From: CAYSEW01 sp964430245
Lineage (GTDB): Bacteria > Bacteroidota > Bacteroidia > Flavobacteriales_D > Parvicellaceae
Assembly (NCBI GenBank): GCA_964430245.1
Contig: CAYSEW010000001.1
Location: 1 to 64,000 of the forward strand
Direction of reading: 5' to 3'
Length of the DNA: 64,000 nucleotides
Numbering within the stretch: position 1 is the stretch's first letter; each line of letters begins with the position of its first letter. Under the pieces are notes generated by a model. It was not told the origin of the DNA. It searched no databases and saw only the letters and a list, made by a program, of their open reading frames with translations. The position numbers were made by a program, and so were the translations under genes. This document shows positions 35,144 through 44,459 of the stretch, piece after piece.

Positions 35144-35227
35144 ACGCCATTTTACAATTAAGGTCATTGTGGCAGAAAAGCATAAAAAACAAGATGAAAA
35201 GGGTAAATGTTGTCAGTTTTTGATGGC

Positions 35228-35788
35228 TTAAAAACTTTTAACAAGTTTGTCTATTGCAATGTGAAGGTTTTCTCCTCTTAGATTCTTGCCTATTATCTTA
35301 CCATTTTCATCAATAAGATAATTGTAAGGAATTTGATTGATACCATAAATTTGAGCTCCTTTACTATACCACCCTTGAAGATCACTAACATGGTATTTCC
35401 ATAAGTTCAATTGATCATCATCTATAGCTTTTACCCATGCAGCTTTGTTTTTATCCAGGGATAAACTATAAATTTCAAATCCTTTAGCGTTATTAAAAGT
35501 AGCTTTAGAGTATTTTTTATAAGCCGCTACTATATTTGGATTTTCCCTTCTACATGGCCCACACCATGATGCCCAAAAATCTAATAAAACTATTTTTCCT
35601 TTCAAATCAGAAAGAGCATATTCCTTTCCATCTTTGTTTTTGAATTTCAGGTCTGGAGCAATATCTCCAATATTTAATCCTTTTTTATCTTGTACTTGAG
35701 TTGAATCCACGTTTGGATTATAGCAATAATCCTGAATAGGTTCATGCATTAGGAACCCAAAAAGTAATATAAAAGCGATTTTAGTCAT
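35228..35788 (-). CDS. TlpA-like exported thioredoxin-fold protein
   Basis: A 186-residue protein with an N-terminal hydrophobic segment (residues 2-15) that is either a signal peptide or an anchor. The thioredoxin fold follows, with the AhpC/TSA-type LSDLKGKIVLLDFWASWC, active site WCGPCR (near residue 75), and the cis-proline in INQIPYNYLID. Such proteins reduce disulfides in the periplasm, for example during cytochrome c maturation. A Cys at residue 22 does not match a lipobox. It lies 47 bases after murA on the same strand. The partner is unknown. Confidence 0.85.
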   Translation of the reverse strand: MTKIAFILLFGFLMHEPIQDYCYNPNVDSTQVQDKKGLNIGDIAPDLKFKNKDGKEYALSDLKGKIVLLDFWASWCGPCRRENPNIVAAYKKYSKATFNNAKGFEIYSLSLDKNKAAWVKAIDDDQLNLWKYHVSDLQGWYSKGAQIYGINQIPYNYLIDENGKIIGKNLRGENLHIAIDKLVKSF

Positions 35789-35834
35789 TGTTTGTTTTTA
35801 TTTAAATATAAGACCATACAAATATTATTCCAAG

Positions 35835-37142
35835 TTAATGGATTCTTTTAATATCTGCTCCTAAGTTTTTTAAACGGTCTTCAATATTTTCATACCCTCT
35901 GTCTATTTGTTCTATATTTAATACTGTGCTTTTTCCTTTTGCAGAAAGGGCAGCTATCAAAAGAGAAACTCCAGCACGAATATCTGGTGAGGTCATTGTA
36001 ATCCCTTTAAGAGAGGTTTTTCTATCTAGTCCAATTACTGTTGCTCTATGTGGGTCGCATAAAATTATTTGTGCTCCCATATCAATTAATTTATCAACAA
36101 AGAAAAGTCTGCTTTCAAACATCTTTTGATGAATGAGTACACTTCCTCTAGCTTGTGTAGCAACAACAATTATTATACTTAATAAATCAGGAGTAAAACC
36201 AGGCCATGGCGCATCAGCAATTGTCATTATTGAGCCATCTATAAATGATTCAATTTCATAGCTTTCTTGAGAGGGAATGTAAATGTCATCACCTCTTTTT
36301 TCTATTTTAATTCCTAATCTTTTAAATGTGTTAGGTATAACTCCTAGATTTTCATAGGAGACATTCTTTATAGTAATTTCAGATTGAGTCATTGCGGCAA
36401 GACCAATAAAACTACCAATTTCAATCATGTCAGGTAAAATAGTGTGCTCACATCCATGAAGCTCATCTACTCCATTAATTTCTAGCATGTTTGACCCAAT
36501 TCCTGTAATATTAGCCCCCATGCTGTTAAGCATCTTGCATAGTTGTTGGATATAAGGCTCACAAGCAGCATTGTATATAGTGGTTTTGCCTTCGGCTAAT
36601 GAAGCAGCCATAATTATGTTTGCAGTACCAGTAACAGATGCTTCATCTAAAAGCATGTAAGCACCTTTTAATCTTTTTGCATGAGCTTTATAAAAGTTGT
36701 TACTTGAATCAAAATCAAATTGTGCTCCTAACTTTTGGAAGCCTATAAAGTGTGTGTCTACTCTTCTTCTTCCTATTTTGTCACCACCAGGTTTAGGTAT
36801 ATATCCCTTGCCAAACCTACTTAAAAGTGGCCCAACGATCATAATAGAACCTCTTAGACTACCGCCTTTCTTTTTAAACTCATCAGTAGTTAAGAAATCT
36901 ACATCAATATTATCTGCTTTGAAAGAATAGCTTCCTTTTTTAAGATTTTTGACTTTTACTCCTAAAGTAGAAAGAAGGTTAATCAATTTGTTGACATCAA
37001 TAATGTCAGGAATATTATTAATAATAACTTCTTGTTTAGTAAGAAGGATAGCATTGATTACTTGTAAAGCTTCGTTTTTAGCGCCTTGAGGAGTAATTTC
37101 TCCTTTTAACTTTTTACCTCCTTGTATTTCAAAGGCTCCCAT
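35835..37142 (-). CDS. murA: UDP-N-acetylglucosamine 1-carboxyvinyltransferase MurA with Asp in the active-site loop
   Basis: MurA catalyses the first committed step of peptidoglycan synthesis, the transfer of enolpyruvate from PEP to UDP-GlcNAc. The 435-residue protein has GAKNEAL with the essential Lys22, two EPSP-synthase-like halves and the catalytic loop PKPGGDKIGRRRVDTHF. In E. coli the loop position is Cys115, the fosfomycin target. Here it is Asp121. Asp at this site keeps activity and confers fosfomycin resistance in mycobacteria and chlamydiae. It overlaps the DUF4290 gene by 14 bases. Confidence 0.95.
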   Translation of the reverse strand: MGAFEIQGGKKLKGEITPQGAKNEALQVINAILLTKQEVIINNIPDIIDVNKLINLLSTLGVKVKNLKKGSYSFKADNIDVDFLTTDEFKKKGGSLRGSIMIVGPLLSRFGKGYIPKPGGDKIGRRRVDTHFIGFQKLGAQFDFDSSNNFYKAHAKRLKGAYMLLDEASVTGTANIIMAASLAEGKTTIYNAACEPYIQQLCKMLNSMGANITGIGSNMLEINGVDELHGCEHTILPDMIEIGSFIGLAAMTQSEITIKNVSYENLGVIPNTFKRLGIKIEKRGDDIYIPSQESYEIESFIDGSIMTIADAPWPGFTPDLLSIIIVVATQARGSVLIHQKMFESRLFFVDKLIDMGAQIILCDPHRATVIGLDRKTSLKGITMTSPDIRAGVSLLIAALSAKGKSTVLNIEQIDRGYENIEDRLKNLGADIKRIH

Positions 37143-37782
37143 AGTCTTTTTTTCGATTTTTGTATTTACCTTGATGTCTCCCTTGTTTATTTACTGTTTT
37201 TTTCTTTTTGTACTGCTTCAAGATATCGTTTGTGTCTCTCAGTTCAGAGGCTGATATTGTTAAGGCTCCATTAGATAACTCTTCAAGGTTTTTAATAATT
37301 ACAGTATCATTTACAGTATCTCTATTCCATAATAGATAAGAAGTTTTAAGTAGATTAGCGATATGTCTAATAAGGTTTTTTTTGTCCTCTCCTTCTGGAT
37401 ATTTAACAGCAGTATTAATTAAGTCTTCCATTATCTTTCCATAATGACCATATTTGATATTATTTTTTGGATAAGGAACTTTTTCAGGTTTTGAATTGTA
37501 AGTTTCTTTATTGGGTTTAGGGTAAGGGCTTTCAATGTGTAGCTTGAAATCAGACATAATAAAAAGATGCGTCCATAGTTTTTGATTAAGATCTTCACTA
37601 TCTCTGTAATGAGGATTAACCTGTCCCATAACTCTTATTATAGCGTCAGCACATTTTTTTTGTTCTTCTTTGTCTTCGATAGTAATTGCATGATCTATCA
37701 TTTTCTGAATATTCCTTCCATATTCAGGAATAATCATTTTTGGTTCTTCTGTATTGTATGCGAGTTCTAGAATATTACCCAT
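37129..37782 (-). CDS. DUF4290 family protein
   Basis: A 217-residue protein with an opening LAYNTEEPKMIIPEYGRN and IEDKEEQKKCADAIIRVMGQ that I recognise as DUF4290, a family of unknown function largely confined to Bacteroidota. It is mostly helical, without signal peptide or membrane segment, and ends in a very basic tail (about residues 190-214, many Lys and Arg). The tight 14-base overlap with murA is a recurrent arrangement for the family, which suggests a link with the start of peptidoglycan synthesis. No catalytic motif is seen. Confidence 0.8.
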   Translation of the reverse strand: MGNILELAYNTEEPKMIIPEYGRNIQKMIDHAITIEDKEEQKKCADAIIRVMGQVNPHYRDSEDLNQKLWTHLFIMSDFKLHIESPYPKPNKETYNSKPEKVPYPKNNIKYGHYGKIMEDLINTAVKYPEGEDKKNLIRHIANLLKTSYLLWNRDTVNDTVIIKNLEELSNGALTISASELRDTNDILKQYKKKKTVNKQGRHQGKYKNRKKDYGSL

Positions 37783-37837
37783 AGTATTAATTGTATAATG
37801 ATTTCAAAAGTAGTAATTCACTTTAATTAAAGCAATC

Positions 37838-40111
37838 TTAATTTAAGATTTGAAGTTTTGCAAACTTTAAAAGCAATTGTTTTTGACCTGAGCTTGGGAA
37901 AAAAACAGTAGCTTTTATATTCGGACTTTCGCCAGAAAGATCAATTACTTTTCCTTTTCCAAAACGATCGTGTTTAACTTCAACACCTATTTTAATTTCA
38001 TGGGAAATTGTAGGTTTAACATTTGATGATTCAATTGAAGATATTTTTTTTAAATTTCTTTTAGTACTGATTTTTGATGGTGTTTTTTGATTGGAATTAG
38101 ACCAAGTGTTATTCAATGAAAGGTTGTTTTTCTTAACAGCTCCTGTTAATGAAATATCTAAGTACTGTTCGTCTAATTCTTCAATAAATCGACTGGGTTC
38201 ACAAGAGACAAAGTTTCCCCATTTATATCTACTAACTGCGTATGATAAGGTAGCTTTAGATTTTGCTCTTGTAAGAGCTACATAAAAAAGCCTCCTTTCT
38301 TCCTCTAATTCAGATCTAGTATTTAAGCTTAACTGTGAAGGAAATAAATTTTCTTCTACACCTACTATATAAACATAGGAGAATTCAAGACCTTTAGCAG
38401 CATGAATTGTCATTAATGAGATTTTGTCTTTGTCTTCTTCTGTTTCATTGTCAGCATCTGTTAATAATGCAACGTCAATTAAGAAATCTGATAGTGAATT
38501 GTCAGTATTTTCATTTTTAGATTGTGTTTCAGAGAATTCGCTAATTGCATTTAGCAATTCTTGTATATTTTCATAACGAACAATTCCTTCTGGTGATTTG
38601 TCTGTATTTAGGTCATGTAGAATTCCAGAAGATTTTGCAATTTCTTCTGCTAATTCATAGGCGGAAGAAATGTTTAGTTTTGATCGAAAACTTTTAATTT
38701 TAATAACAAAGGATTCTATTTTTGTTCTAGTTCCTGAGTTAACTGAAAAGTTAAATTGTTCAGGTTTTTCTAATACATCCCATATAGAAATGTTTTGTTG
38801 ATTAGCAATGATGGTAGCTTTTTCTAAAGTTGTTTTACCAATCCCTCTTTTTGGATAATTAATAATCCTTTTTAAAGATTCTTCGTCATTGTGATTAGTT
38901 GTTAATCTGAAGTAAGCCAATAAGTCCTTTATCTCTTTTCTTTGATAAAATGATAATCCACCATATATTTTATATGAAAGATTTAATTTCCTTAATGCTT
39001 CTTCAAATGACCTAGATTGTGCATTAGTTCTGTATAGGATTGCAAAATCTTTATTTTTTAGATGATGATGACTTTTGCTGTTAAATATGTCATTAGCGAT
39101 TACTTTACCTTCTTCATTGTCAGAAAAACTTTTTATGACCTTGATCAATTCTCCTGAATTATTTTCTGTCCAGACCTTTTTTTTAATTTGATCTTTATTA
39201 ATAGTGATTATGCTATTGGCTGCATTTACAATATTTTTTGTTGATCTGTAGTTTTGTTCTAGCTTATAGAGGTTGTAGTCAGGGTAATCTTTTTTGAAAT
39301 TTAAGATATTTTGAATATTGGCCCCTCTAAAAGAATAGATGGATTGAGCATCATCTCCTACAACACAAATGTTTTCAAATCTTGCGGCTAGCGATTTAAT
39401 TATAAGGTATTGCGCATAATTGGTGTCTTGGTATTCATCTACCAGTATATAGTTAAATTTGTTCTGATACTTTAAAAGAATATCAGGATGTTGGTGAAGT
39501 AAAAGATTGGTTTTAAATAGTAGGTCATCAAAGTCCATTGCCCCAGCTTTAAAACATCTTTTTTGATATTCTAAATAAACCTCTCCAATTCTCGGTCTTC
39601 CTGTAGATCGATCTTCACCCATTGCTCCCGCGTTTTTGAGATAATCACCAGCGGAGATTAAGTTATTTTTTGCAGCAGATATTCTATTGTAGATAATGTT
39701 GGGCTTGTAAAGTTTGTCATCAAGCCCCATTTCTTTTACAATTGCTTTAATAAGTCCTTTGCTGTCTTGAGTGTCATATATGGTGAAATTATTGGGGTAT
39801 CCAATCTTTTCATGTTCTATTCTTAGAATTCTTGCAAAAATTGAATGAAAAGTGCCCATCCAAATATTTTTTGCTTCATTATCACCGATCATTTCAGCAA
39901 TTCGGGATTTCATTTCTAGAGCTGCTTTATTGGTAAAAGTTAATGCAAGGATATTAAAGGCGTCAATGCCATTATCAATTAAATGAGAAATCCTATAAGT
40001 GAGTACCTTAGTTTTACCGGATCCAGCACCAGCGATGACCATCATAGGGCCATTAATTTGAATAGCTGCTTCTTTTTGTGCTGCGTTGAGATCCTCTAAA
40101 TATTTCATCAT
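37838..40111 (-). CDS. UvrD/PcrA-type superfamily 1 DNA helicase
   Basis: A 757-residue 3'-5' helicase of repair and replication restart. Motifs in order: LNAAQKEA (Q motif), GAGSGKTK (Walker A), ILVDEYQDTNYAQY (Walker B), VVGDDAQSIYSFRGA (motif III), KLEQNYRSTKNI (IV), ISLMTIHAAKGLEF (V) and YVALTRAKSKATLSYA (VI). The C-terminal tail with VKHDRFGKGKVIDL is the PcrA-like RNA-polymerase-binding segment. Two ATG codons in a row (40111 and 40108) are possible starts. A -7 box ends one base before the first, so the message may be leaderless. Confidence 0.94.
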   Translation of the reverse strand: MMKYLEDLNAAQKEAAIQINGPMMVIAGAGSGKTKVLTYRISHLIDNGIDAFNILALTFTNKAALEMKSRIAEMIGDNEAKNIWMGTFHSIFARILRIEHEKIGYPNNFTIYDTQDSKGLIKAIVKEMGLDDKLYKPNIIYNRISAAKNNLISAGDYLKNAGAMGEDRSTGRPRIGEVYLEYQKRCFKAGAMDFDDLLFKTNLLLHQHPDILLKYQNKFNYILVDEYQDTNYAQYLIIKSLAARFENICVVGDDAQSIYSFRGANIQNILNFKKDYPDYNLYKLEQNYRSTKNIVNAANSIITINKDQIKKKVWTENNSGELIKVIKSFSDNEEGKVIANDIFNSKSHHHLKNKDFAILYRTNAQSRSFEEALRKLNLSYKIYGGLSFYQRKEIKDLLAYFRLTTNHNDEESLKRIINYPKRGIGKTTLEKATIIANQQNISIWDVLEKPEQFNFSVNSGTRTKIESFVIKIKSFRSKLNISSAYELAEEIAKSSGILHDLNTDKSPEGIVRYENIQELLNAISEFSETQSKNENTDNSLSDFLIDVALLTDADNETEEDKDKISLMTIHAAKGLEFSYVYIVGVEENLFPSQLSLNTRSELEEERRLFYVALTRAKSKATLSYAVSRYKWGNFVSCEPSRFIEELDEQYLDISLTGAVKKNNLSLNNTWSNSNQKTPSKISTKRNLKKISSIESSNVKPTISHEIKIGVEVKHDRFGKGKVIDLSGESPNIKATVFFPSSGQKQLLLKFAKLQILN

Positions 40112-40112
40112 C

Positions 40113-40120
40113 CAAAAATA
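40113..40120 (-). promoter_or_regulatory. -7 promoter box abutting the UvrD/PcrA start
   Basis: On the minus strand TATTTTTG (an exact TAnnTTTG match) ends one base before the first ATG (40111). With the usual spacing, transcription would start within or just after the two start codons, which implies translation from the second ATG on a leaderless message, or a different real promoter. Confidence 0.4.
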
Positions 40121-40296
40121 CTAAACACTACTTAAAGTAGAAGGACTAAAATCATCAATTTTAAAAAGTTATCTACACTTATTAGTTATGATTAAAAACA
40201 ATATGTTTTATCATTTATGTTTAAAATAAAAAAAGGAGAATTAAAAACATGTCTATTTCTTGCAAGAAACAGCAATAAAAAAAAATCAAGTCAAAG

Positions 40297-40326
40297 TTGT
40301 ATTATAAATTAAATCGTTTACCTTTG
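40297..40326 (+). promoter_or_regulatory. Promoter of the ribosomal protein cluster
   Basis: TACCTTTG (40319-40326) matches TAnnTTTG exactly. A TTG that fits a -33 TTTG-like element (GTTG, 40296-40299) lies 19 bases upstream, the right spacing for Bacteroidota sigma. It stands about 50 bases before rpsL and would drive the long operon. Confidence 0.65.
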
Positions 40327-40330
40327 CACG

Positions 40331-40351
40331 CCCTAAGAAATGTTATTAGGG
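40331..40351 (+). other. Hairpin in the rpsL leader
   Basis: CCCTAA (40331-40336) and TTAGGG (40346-40351) form a perfect 6-bp stem with a 9-base loop, starting about 5 bases after the promoter box. No T-run follows, so it is not a terminator. It may stabilise the 5' end or serve as a binding site for autogenous control by a ribosomal protein. Confidence 0.45.
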
Positions 40352-40376
40352 ATAAATTAAAGAATTTAAAAGTGTT

Positions 40377-40754
40377 ATGCCAACTATACAACAGTTAGTA
40401 AGAAAAGGAAGACAAACTAAGTCTAAAGTAAGTAAATCAATTGCTCTTGGATCATGCCCTCAAAGAAGAGGTGTATGTGTAAGAGTTTATACTACTACTC
40501 CTAAAAAACCTAATTCTGCAATGAGAAAAGTTGCAAGGGTTAGATTAACTAATGGTAAGGAAGTAAATGCCTATATCGGAGGAGAAGGTCATAATCTACA
40601 AGAACATAGTATTGTACTTGTAAGAGGAGGAAGAGTAAAAGACCTACCGGGTGTAAGATACCATATTGTTAGAGGAGCATTGGATACAGGTGGAGTTGAA
40701 GGCAGAACACAAAGAAGATCTAAATACGGAACAAAAAGACCTAAGAAAAAATAA
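40377..40754 (+). CDS. rpsL: 30S ribosomal protein S12
   Basis: S12 lies at the decoding centre. The 125-residue protein has the invariant TTTPKKPNSAMRKVA loop (Lys43, the streptomycin-resistance site in other bacteria, is wild type) and GGRVKDLPGVRYH with the Asp that is often methylthiolated. It opens the ribosomal cluster, and no Shine-Dalgarno sequence precedes its ATG. S7 follows after 12 bases. Confidence 0.98.
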   Translation: MPTIQQLVRKGRQTKSKVSKSIALGSCPQRRGVCVRVYTTTPKKPNSAMRKVARVRLTNGKEVNAYIGGEGHNLQEHSIVLVRGGRVKDLPGVRYHIVRGALDTGGVEGRTQRRSKYGTKRPKKK

Positions 40755-40766
40755 AAGTCACTTGTT

Positions 40767-41234
40767 ATGAGAAGAAGAACGGCTAAAAAGCATATTATTT
40801 TACCAGATCCGAAATTCAAGGATATTGAGGTAACTAAGTTTGTTAACAATCTAATGTCAGATGGTAAAAAGAGTATTGCATTTAATATTTTTTACGATGC
40901 CATAGATATCGTTAGTGAGAAAACATCAGAAAATGGTCTTGAAATATGGAAAAAGGCTGTTGAAAATATCACTCCAGGTGTTGAGGTAAAAAGTAGACGT
41001 GTAGGTGGTGCTACTTTTCAAATACCTACTCCTGTAAGAGATAGTAGAAAACGTTCTTTAGCTGTTAAATGGTTGATTGGCTTTTCTCAGAAAAGAAATG
41101 AGAAAACAATGAGTGAAAAATTAGCTGGAGAAATTATTGCTGCTTCAAAAGAAGAAGGCAGTGCATTTAAGAAAAAAGAAGATACACATAGGATGGCTGA
41201 AGCTAATAAAGCTTTTTCACACTTTAGATTTTAA
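40767..41234 (+). CDS. rpsG: 30S ribosomal protein S7
   Basis: S7 starts assembly of the 30S head by binding the 3' domain of 16S rRNA. The 155-residue protein carries the family core EVKSRRVGGATFQIPTPVR and the C-terminal THRMAEANKAFSHFRF. In E. coli S7 is the autogenous repressor of the str operon. No equivalent operator can be identified here. fusA begins 5 bases after the stop. Confidence 0.97.
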   Translation: MRRRTAKKHIILPDPKFKDIEVTKFVNNLMSDGKKSIAFNIFYDAIDIVSEKTSENGLEIWKKAVENITPGVEVKSRRVGGATFQIPTPVRDSRKRSLAVKWLIGFSQKRNEKTMSEKLAGEIIAASKEEGSAFKKKEDTHRMAEANKAFSHFRF

Positions 41235-41239
41235 ATAAA

Positions 41240-43500
41240 ATGGCTAAAAGAGATTTAAAATATACAAGAAACATTGGTATTGCCGCACACATTGATGCAG
41301 GTAAAACAACTACTACTGAACGTATTTTATATTATGGCGGTGTAAGTCATAAAATTGGTGAAGTACATGATGGTGCTGCTACAATGGATTGGATGGAGCA
41401 AGAGCAAGAAAGAGGTATTACTATTACGTCAGCTGCTACAACTTTGAATTGGAATTATAGAGATCAAGATTATCATGTTAATATAATAGATACACCTGGA
41501 CACGTTGATTTTACTGTTGAAGTTAATAGATCGTTAAGAGTCTTGGATGGGTTAGTATTCTTATTTAGTGCTGTTGATGGTGTAGAACCACAGTCAGAGA
41601 CAAATTGGAGATTGGCTAATAATTACAATGTACCGAGAATTGGTTTTGTAAATAAAATGGATCGCCAAGGAGCAGATTTTATTAATGTTTGTAAGCAGGT
41701 TAAGGAAATGTTAGGTAGTCATGCATTACCATTACAAATTAATATAGGATCAGAAGATGATTTTAAAGGAGTTGTTGATTTAATCAATTTCAAAGGGATT
41801 GTTTGGAATGAAGAAGATCAAGGAATGACCTATAAAGAAATTGAGATTCCTGCAGATGTAATTGATGAAGCTCGTGAATTAAGAGGTGAGTTATTGGAAG
41901 CAGTTGCGGAATTTGATGATACATTACTAGAAAAGTATTTTGAAGATGAAAATTCTTTGACTGAAAGAGAAATATTAGATGCATTAAGAGAGGCTACAAT
42001 TTCAGGTAAAGTTGTTCCTATGATGTGCGGTTCTGCCTTTAAAAACAAAGGTGTTCAAGCTATGTTAGATATGGTTATGGAAATATTACCATCACCATTA
42101 GATATTGATGCTATAACTGGTGTTCATCCAGATACTGATGAGGAAATTTCTAGAAAGCCATCTGTTGATGAACCCTTTAGTTCTTTAGCATTTAAAATTG
42201 CAACTGATCCATTTGTTGGTAGGCTTTGTTTTACTAGGGCATATTCTGGCAAATTAGATTCAGGTTCTTATGTATATAATCCAAGAACAAATAAGAAAGA
42301 AAGAATTTCTAGAATCTTTCAAATGCATGCTGATAAACAAAATCAAGTTCCTTCATTGGAAGCTGGTGATATTGCAGCTTTAGTTGGTTTTAAAGATATT
42401 AAAACAGGTGATACTTTATGTGATGAGAAAAATCATATTGTATTAGAATCTATGGATTTTCCAGATCCAGTTATTGGTTTAGCTATAGAGCCAAAAACTC
42501 AGGTTGATGTTGATAAATTAGGACTGGCATTGTCTAAGCTTTCAGAAGAAGATCCTACTTTTCAAGTTAAGACTGATGAAGATTCAGGTCAAACTATTAT
42601 ATCTGGAATGGGTGAACTTCACTTAGATATCATAATTGATAGACTAAGAAGAGAGTTTAAGGTAGAGTGTAATCAAGGAGCACCACAGGTTGCTTATAAA
42701 GAAGCAATTAGTCAAGAAACTGAGCATAGAGAGGTTTATAAGAAACAATCTGGAGGTAGAGGTAAGTTTGCTGATATTGTTTGTACTATAGGNNNNNNNN
42801 NNNNNNNNNNNNNNNNNNNNNNNNNNNNNNNNNNNNNNNNNNNNNNNNNNNNNNNNNNNNNNNNNNNNNNNNNNNNNNNNNNNNNNNNNNNNATAAGAAA
42901 CAATCTGGAGGTAGAGGTAAGTTTGCTGATATTGTTTGTACTATAGGGCCTGGTGATGCTGAAAATCCTGGATTAATTTTTGAAAACAAAATTAAGGGTG
43001 GTAATATTCCTAGAGAATATATTCCTTCAGTAGAAAAAGGTTTTAAAGATGCAATGAATAATGGTATTCTCGCTGGTTATCCTATTGATAATATGAAGGT
43101 GATTTTAACAGATGGTTCCTTCCATGCAGTAGATTCAGATGCATTATCATTTGAACTATGTGCTAAAATGGCTTATAGACAAGCATTACCTAAATGTTCT
43201 CCTGTGATCTTAGAACCAATGATGAAAATTGAAGTGGTTACACCTGAAGTAAATATGGGTGATGTTGTGGGAGATTTAAACAGAAGAAGAGGCTTGATTG
43301 AAGGAATGGATGATAGAGCTGGATCGAAAGTGGTTAAAGGTAAAGTTCCATTATCAGAAATGTTTGGTTATGTAACACAGCTAAGAACTATAACTTCAGG
43401 AAGAGCAACTTCATCTATGGAATTTTCACATTTTTCAGAAGCACCTAAGAATATTTCTGAAGAGGTGATAGCAAAAGTAAAAGGAACTGTTAATGCATAA
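41240..43500 (+). CDS. fusA: Translation elongation factor G, split by an artefactual gap
   Basis: EF-G drives translocation with GTP. The N-terminal G domain shows AHIDAGKTTT (P-loop), the switch region GAATMDWMEQEQERGITIT, DTPGH and NKMD, and later domains include the GMGELHLDIIIDRL segment and the C-terminal GYVTQLRTITSGRATSSMEF. A run of 100 N sits at 42793-42892, but the 55 bases before it are repeated identically after it. Removing the Ns and one copy leaves 2106 bases, exactly 702 codons including stop, the normal EF-G length of about 700 residues. The gene is therefore intact, not truncated. Confidence 0.96.
42738..42947 (+). repeat. Identical 55-bp flanks on both sides of the fusA gap
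   Basis: Bases 42738-42792 and 42893-42947 are identical, both running from ATAAGAAACAATC to GTACTATAGG. They encode the same stretch of EF-G (YKKQSGGRGKFADIVCTIG in part). This is the pattern of two contigs that overlap by one k-mer and were joined by a scaffolder with Ns, not a biological repeat. Confidence 0.95.
42793..42892. other. Scaffold gap of 100 N inside fusA
   Basis: Exactly 100 unknown bases between overlapping contig ends. The real distance is probably minus 55 bases, so no sequence is missing. Confidence 0.97.
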
Positions 43501-43521
43501 TTTGAATATAATTTTAGATTA

Positions 43522-43827
43522 ATGAATCAAAAAATAAGAATAAAATTAAGATCATACGATCACAATCTAGTTGATAAATCTGCTGAGAAGATCGTTAAAA
43601 CTGTAAAATCTACTGGAGCAGTAGTTAGTGGTCCAATTCCTCTACCTACTCATAAAAGAATATATACAGTATTGCGTTCTCCTCATGTGAATAAAAAAGC
43701 TAGAGAACAATTTCAATTATGTGCATATAAAAGATTAATGGATATATATAGTTCTTCATCTAAAACAGTAGATGCTTTAATGAAATTAGAATTACCAAGT
43801 GGTGTAGATGTAGAAATAAAAGTTTAA
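43522..43827 (+). CDS. rpsJ: 30S ribosomal protein S10
   Basis: S10 is a 30S head protein and the partner of NusB in antitermination. The 101-residue product has the usual RIKLRSYDHNLVDKSAEKIV opening, SGPIPLPTHKRIYTVLRSPH loop and the C-terminal LPSGVDVEIKV. No tuf gene lies between fusA and rpsJ, unlike in proteobacteria. Spacing to fusA is 21 bases. Confidence 0.97.
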   Translation: MNQKIRIKLRSYDHNLVDKSAEKIVKTVKSTGAVVSGPIPLPTHKRIYTVLRSPHVNKKAREQFQLCAYKRLMDIYSSSSKTVDALMKLELPSGVDVEIKV

Positions 43828-43844
43828 ATAAATATAAATATATT

Positions 43845-44459
43845 ATGGCTGGTATCATAGGCAAAAAAATAGGGATGACTAGCGTGTACAGTGCCGAGGG
43901 TAAAAACTTACCATGCACACTCATAAAGGCAGGACCATGCGTTGTCACACAAATTAAATCTGAGGAGAAAGATGGGTATTCATCTGTTCAATTAGGATTT
44001 GAAGATAAAAAAGAGAAAAACACTTCTAAGGCAATGAAGGGGCATTTCTCAAAAGCTGGCACAACCCCTAAAAGAAAAATAGTAGAGTTTAAAGGATTTG
44101 ATGAATTAAATCTTGGAGATACTGTAACAGTAGATATCTTCCAAGAAGGAGAATTTGTTGATGTAGTAGGTACTTCTAAAGGAAAAGGATTTCAAGGAGT
44201 AGTGAAAAGACATGGATTTGCTGGTGTAGGTCAAGCAACCCACGGTCAGCACAATAGAATGAGAGCTCCTGGATCAATTGGAGCTGCTTCATATCCCGCA
44301 AGAGTTTTTAAAGGAATTAAAATGGCAGGAAGAACTGGTGGAGAAAGAAACAAGATGATTAACCTTAAAGTTATTAAGGTGTTGCCAGAACAAAATGTAA
44401 TAGTAGTAAAAGGGTCTGTTCCTGGAGCTAAAGGATCATATTTAATTATTGAGAAATAA
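43845..44459 (+). CDS. rplC: 50S ribosomal protein L3
   Basis: L3 is an early 50S assembly protein next to the peptidyl transferase centre. The 204-residue protein starts with GIIGKKIGMTSVYS and carries the extended loop KRHGFAGVGQATHGQHNRMR, whose Gln is methylated in other bacteria. The stop and the rplD start overlap by one base (TAATG). Confidence 0.97.
   Translation: MAGIIGKKIGMTSVYSAEGKNLPCTLIKAGPCVVTQIKSEEKDGYSSVQLGFEDKKEKNTSKAMKGHFSKAGTTPKRKIVEFKGFDELNLGDTVTVDIFQEGEFVDVVGTSKGKGFQGVVKRHGFAGVGQATHGQHNRMRAPGSIGAASYPARVFKGIKMAGRTGGERNKMINLKVIKVLPEQNVIVVKGSVPGAKGSYLIIEK

Noticed and set aside
41240..43500. fusA as two broken genes or a frameshift
   Set aside because: The 55-base overlap of the flanks explains the break completely, and collapse gives a normal 702-codon frame.
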